Assembly: GCA_002347475.1 (NCBI GenBank)
Contig: DDXI01000040.1
Coordinates: 1-5,516 of the forward strand
Direction of reading: 5' to 3'
Source of the DNA: Peptococcaceae bacterium UBA2264
GTDB taxonomy: Bacteria; Bacillota; Desulfitobacteriia; Desulfitobacteriales; Desulfitobacteriaceae
Length of the DNA stretch: 5,516 nt
The stretch's first letter is position 1. Every line of letters starts with the position of its first letter. A program made the position numbers and the translations under genes. The notes below the pieces were generated by a model, which saw only the letters and a list, made by a program, of their open reading frames with translations, was not told where the DNA came from and did not search any database. Positions 5,151-5,516 of this stretch are shown in pieces.

Positions 5151-5196
5151 AAAAGGCCGCCTCACCAAAAACAAGTTTTGTTGAGATGGCCTTTTT
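5151..5196 (+). terminator. Terminator of the trpDCF operon
   Basis: AAAAGGCC (5151-5158) pairs with GGCCTTTT (5188-5195), and inside it CTCA pairs with TGAG. The hairpin is followed by further T residues to 5197. It starts 9 bases after the trpF stop. The A-rich 5' side would also let it work for minus-strand transcripts. Confidence 0.9.
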
Positions 5197-5316
5197 TGCA
5201 TTTTCCTTACATTATCCCGAATTATATTTACTCAAGTTTCGCACCCAATAAAATAGCCAATATTTCAGCATTAAAATAACAAAAAGATCATAAGAATCCG
5301 TATGAAAACTGGTTTT

Positions 5317-5325
5317 TGGTATAAT
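5317..5325 (+). promoter_or_regulatory. Extended -10 promoter element
   Basis: TGGTATAAT is a perfect TGn extended -10 element. No convincing -35 lies 16-18 bases upstream, which extended -10 promoters tolerate. Transcription would start near 5332 and meet the hairpin at 5369-5419. Confidence 0.45.
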
Positions 5326-5331
5326 GAGATG

Positions 5332-5419
5332 CTACTCCAAATAAACTAAAAATCAGGTGTTAACATACGGACAATCCGGCAGTTCGTGGTGAATCCGCCT
5401 GCAGGTTGTCTGCTTTTTT
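5332..5419 (+). ncRNA. Candidate small RNA ending in a T6 hairpin
   Basis: Between the extended -10 and the T-run a transcript of about 88 bases would form. Its 3' half folds as a hairpin: GGACAA (5369-5374) with TTGTCT, CC with GG, and GCAG (5379-5382) with CTGC (5399-5402), around a 16-base loop, then TTTTTT (5414-5419). An outer inverted repeat AATCAGG/CCTGATT (5351-5357 and 5438-5444) encloses the hairpin, so it might instead be a small palindromic repeat element. I recognise no known RNA family. Confidence 0.35.
5369..5419 (+). terminator. Hairpin with T6 tract
   Basis: A stem of about 12 pairs with one bulge and one mismatch is followed two bases later by six T. It would end plus-strand transcription starting near 5332. 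The stem is long and its loop large, which is unusual for a plain terminator. Confidence 0.5.
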
Positions 5420-5457
5420 CATATTTCACCCCGCATCCCTGATTCTAAAATCATACT

Positions 5458-5487
5458 AAAAAGGGACTGTGTCTTGCACAGCCCCTT
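5458..5487 (-). terminator. Terminator of a minus-strand gene beyond the right edge
   Basis: On the minus strand AAGGGG-CTGTG pairs with CACAG-TCCCTT around a 5-base loop with one mismatch, then TTTTTA follows. It implies a minus-strand gene ending within or just past the last bases of the window. Confidence 0.75.
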
Positions 5488-5516
5488 CGCAATAATATCA
5501 ATACGTTAACCTGCCC

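Larger units (their letters stand above)
5198..5516. other. Right-hand intergenic region
   Basis: No confident protein gene. From 5198 to about 5310 the DNA is AT-rich and I see nothing in it. After that come a promoter-like extended -10, a hairpin with a T6 run, and a minus-strand terminator, listed separately. Two tiny minus-strand frames cross the hairpin (5346-5429, GTG start, 27 residues; 5360-5422, ATG start, 20 residues), without a good ribosome binding site. Confidence 0.5.

Noticed and set aside
5506..5516. End of a minus-strand coding region (Ala-Gly-stop)
   Set aside because: A gene ending here fits the terminator at 5458-5487, but two codons are far too few to support a coding feature.

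Overview
The window looks like chromosomal DNA of a low-to-moderate GC Firmicute, most likely a member of the Clostridia. The grounds are strong AGGAGG-type ribosome binding sites, AT-rich spacers with Gram-positive promoters and U-tract terminators, a Lsa-like ABC-F resistance gene, a class I cyclic-di-GMP riboswitch and a tmRNA tag of Gram-positive type. I cannot name a genus.

The left half (1-1604) is read on the minus strand. A partial ABC-F ribosome-protection gene runs off the left edge. It is preceded by a 12-bp hairpin, a 14-codon leader peptide ending in the hairpin loop, and a segment able to form a competing antiterminator, which together make a ribosome-controlled attenuator. Further upstream lies a tmRNA (ssrA) remnant. 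It keeps the tag reading frame (ANENYALAA, stop) and recognisable pseudoknots, but neither half of the tRNA-like domain, and a 21-bp tandem duplication lies in its first pseudoknot. It directly abuts the stop codon of an unknown 155-residue protein gene. That gene lies behind a c-di-GMP-I riboswitch and an intrinsic terminator, so it is probably switched by cyclic-di-GMP.

The middle (1605-2722) is a rearranged zone. It holds about 300 bases with no recognisable gene, then the N-terminal DNA-binding half of an IS630-family transposase, then the last 53 codons of trpA fused behind the broken transposase.

The right half (2724-5196) is a compact plus-strand operon, trpD-trpC-trpF, with a 4-nt gap, a 1-nt overlap and a strong terminator. 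These enzymes would carry anthranilate to indole-3-glycerol phosphate, but trpE, trpG, trpB and an intact trpA are not in the window. All three proteins depart from the usual active-site signatures: TrpD lacks the usual Asn and Arg of the anthranilate site, TrpC has Asp for the catalytic Glu, and TrpF lacks the GGTG loop. This suggests either a divergent clade or a set specialised for something other than ordinary tryptophan synthesis.

The last 320 bases contain no confident protein gene. They hold a possible short transcript with an extended -10 promoter and a T6 hairpin, and a minus-strand terminator belonging to a gene beyond the right edge.
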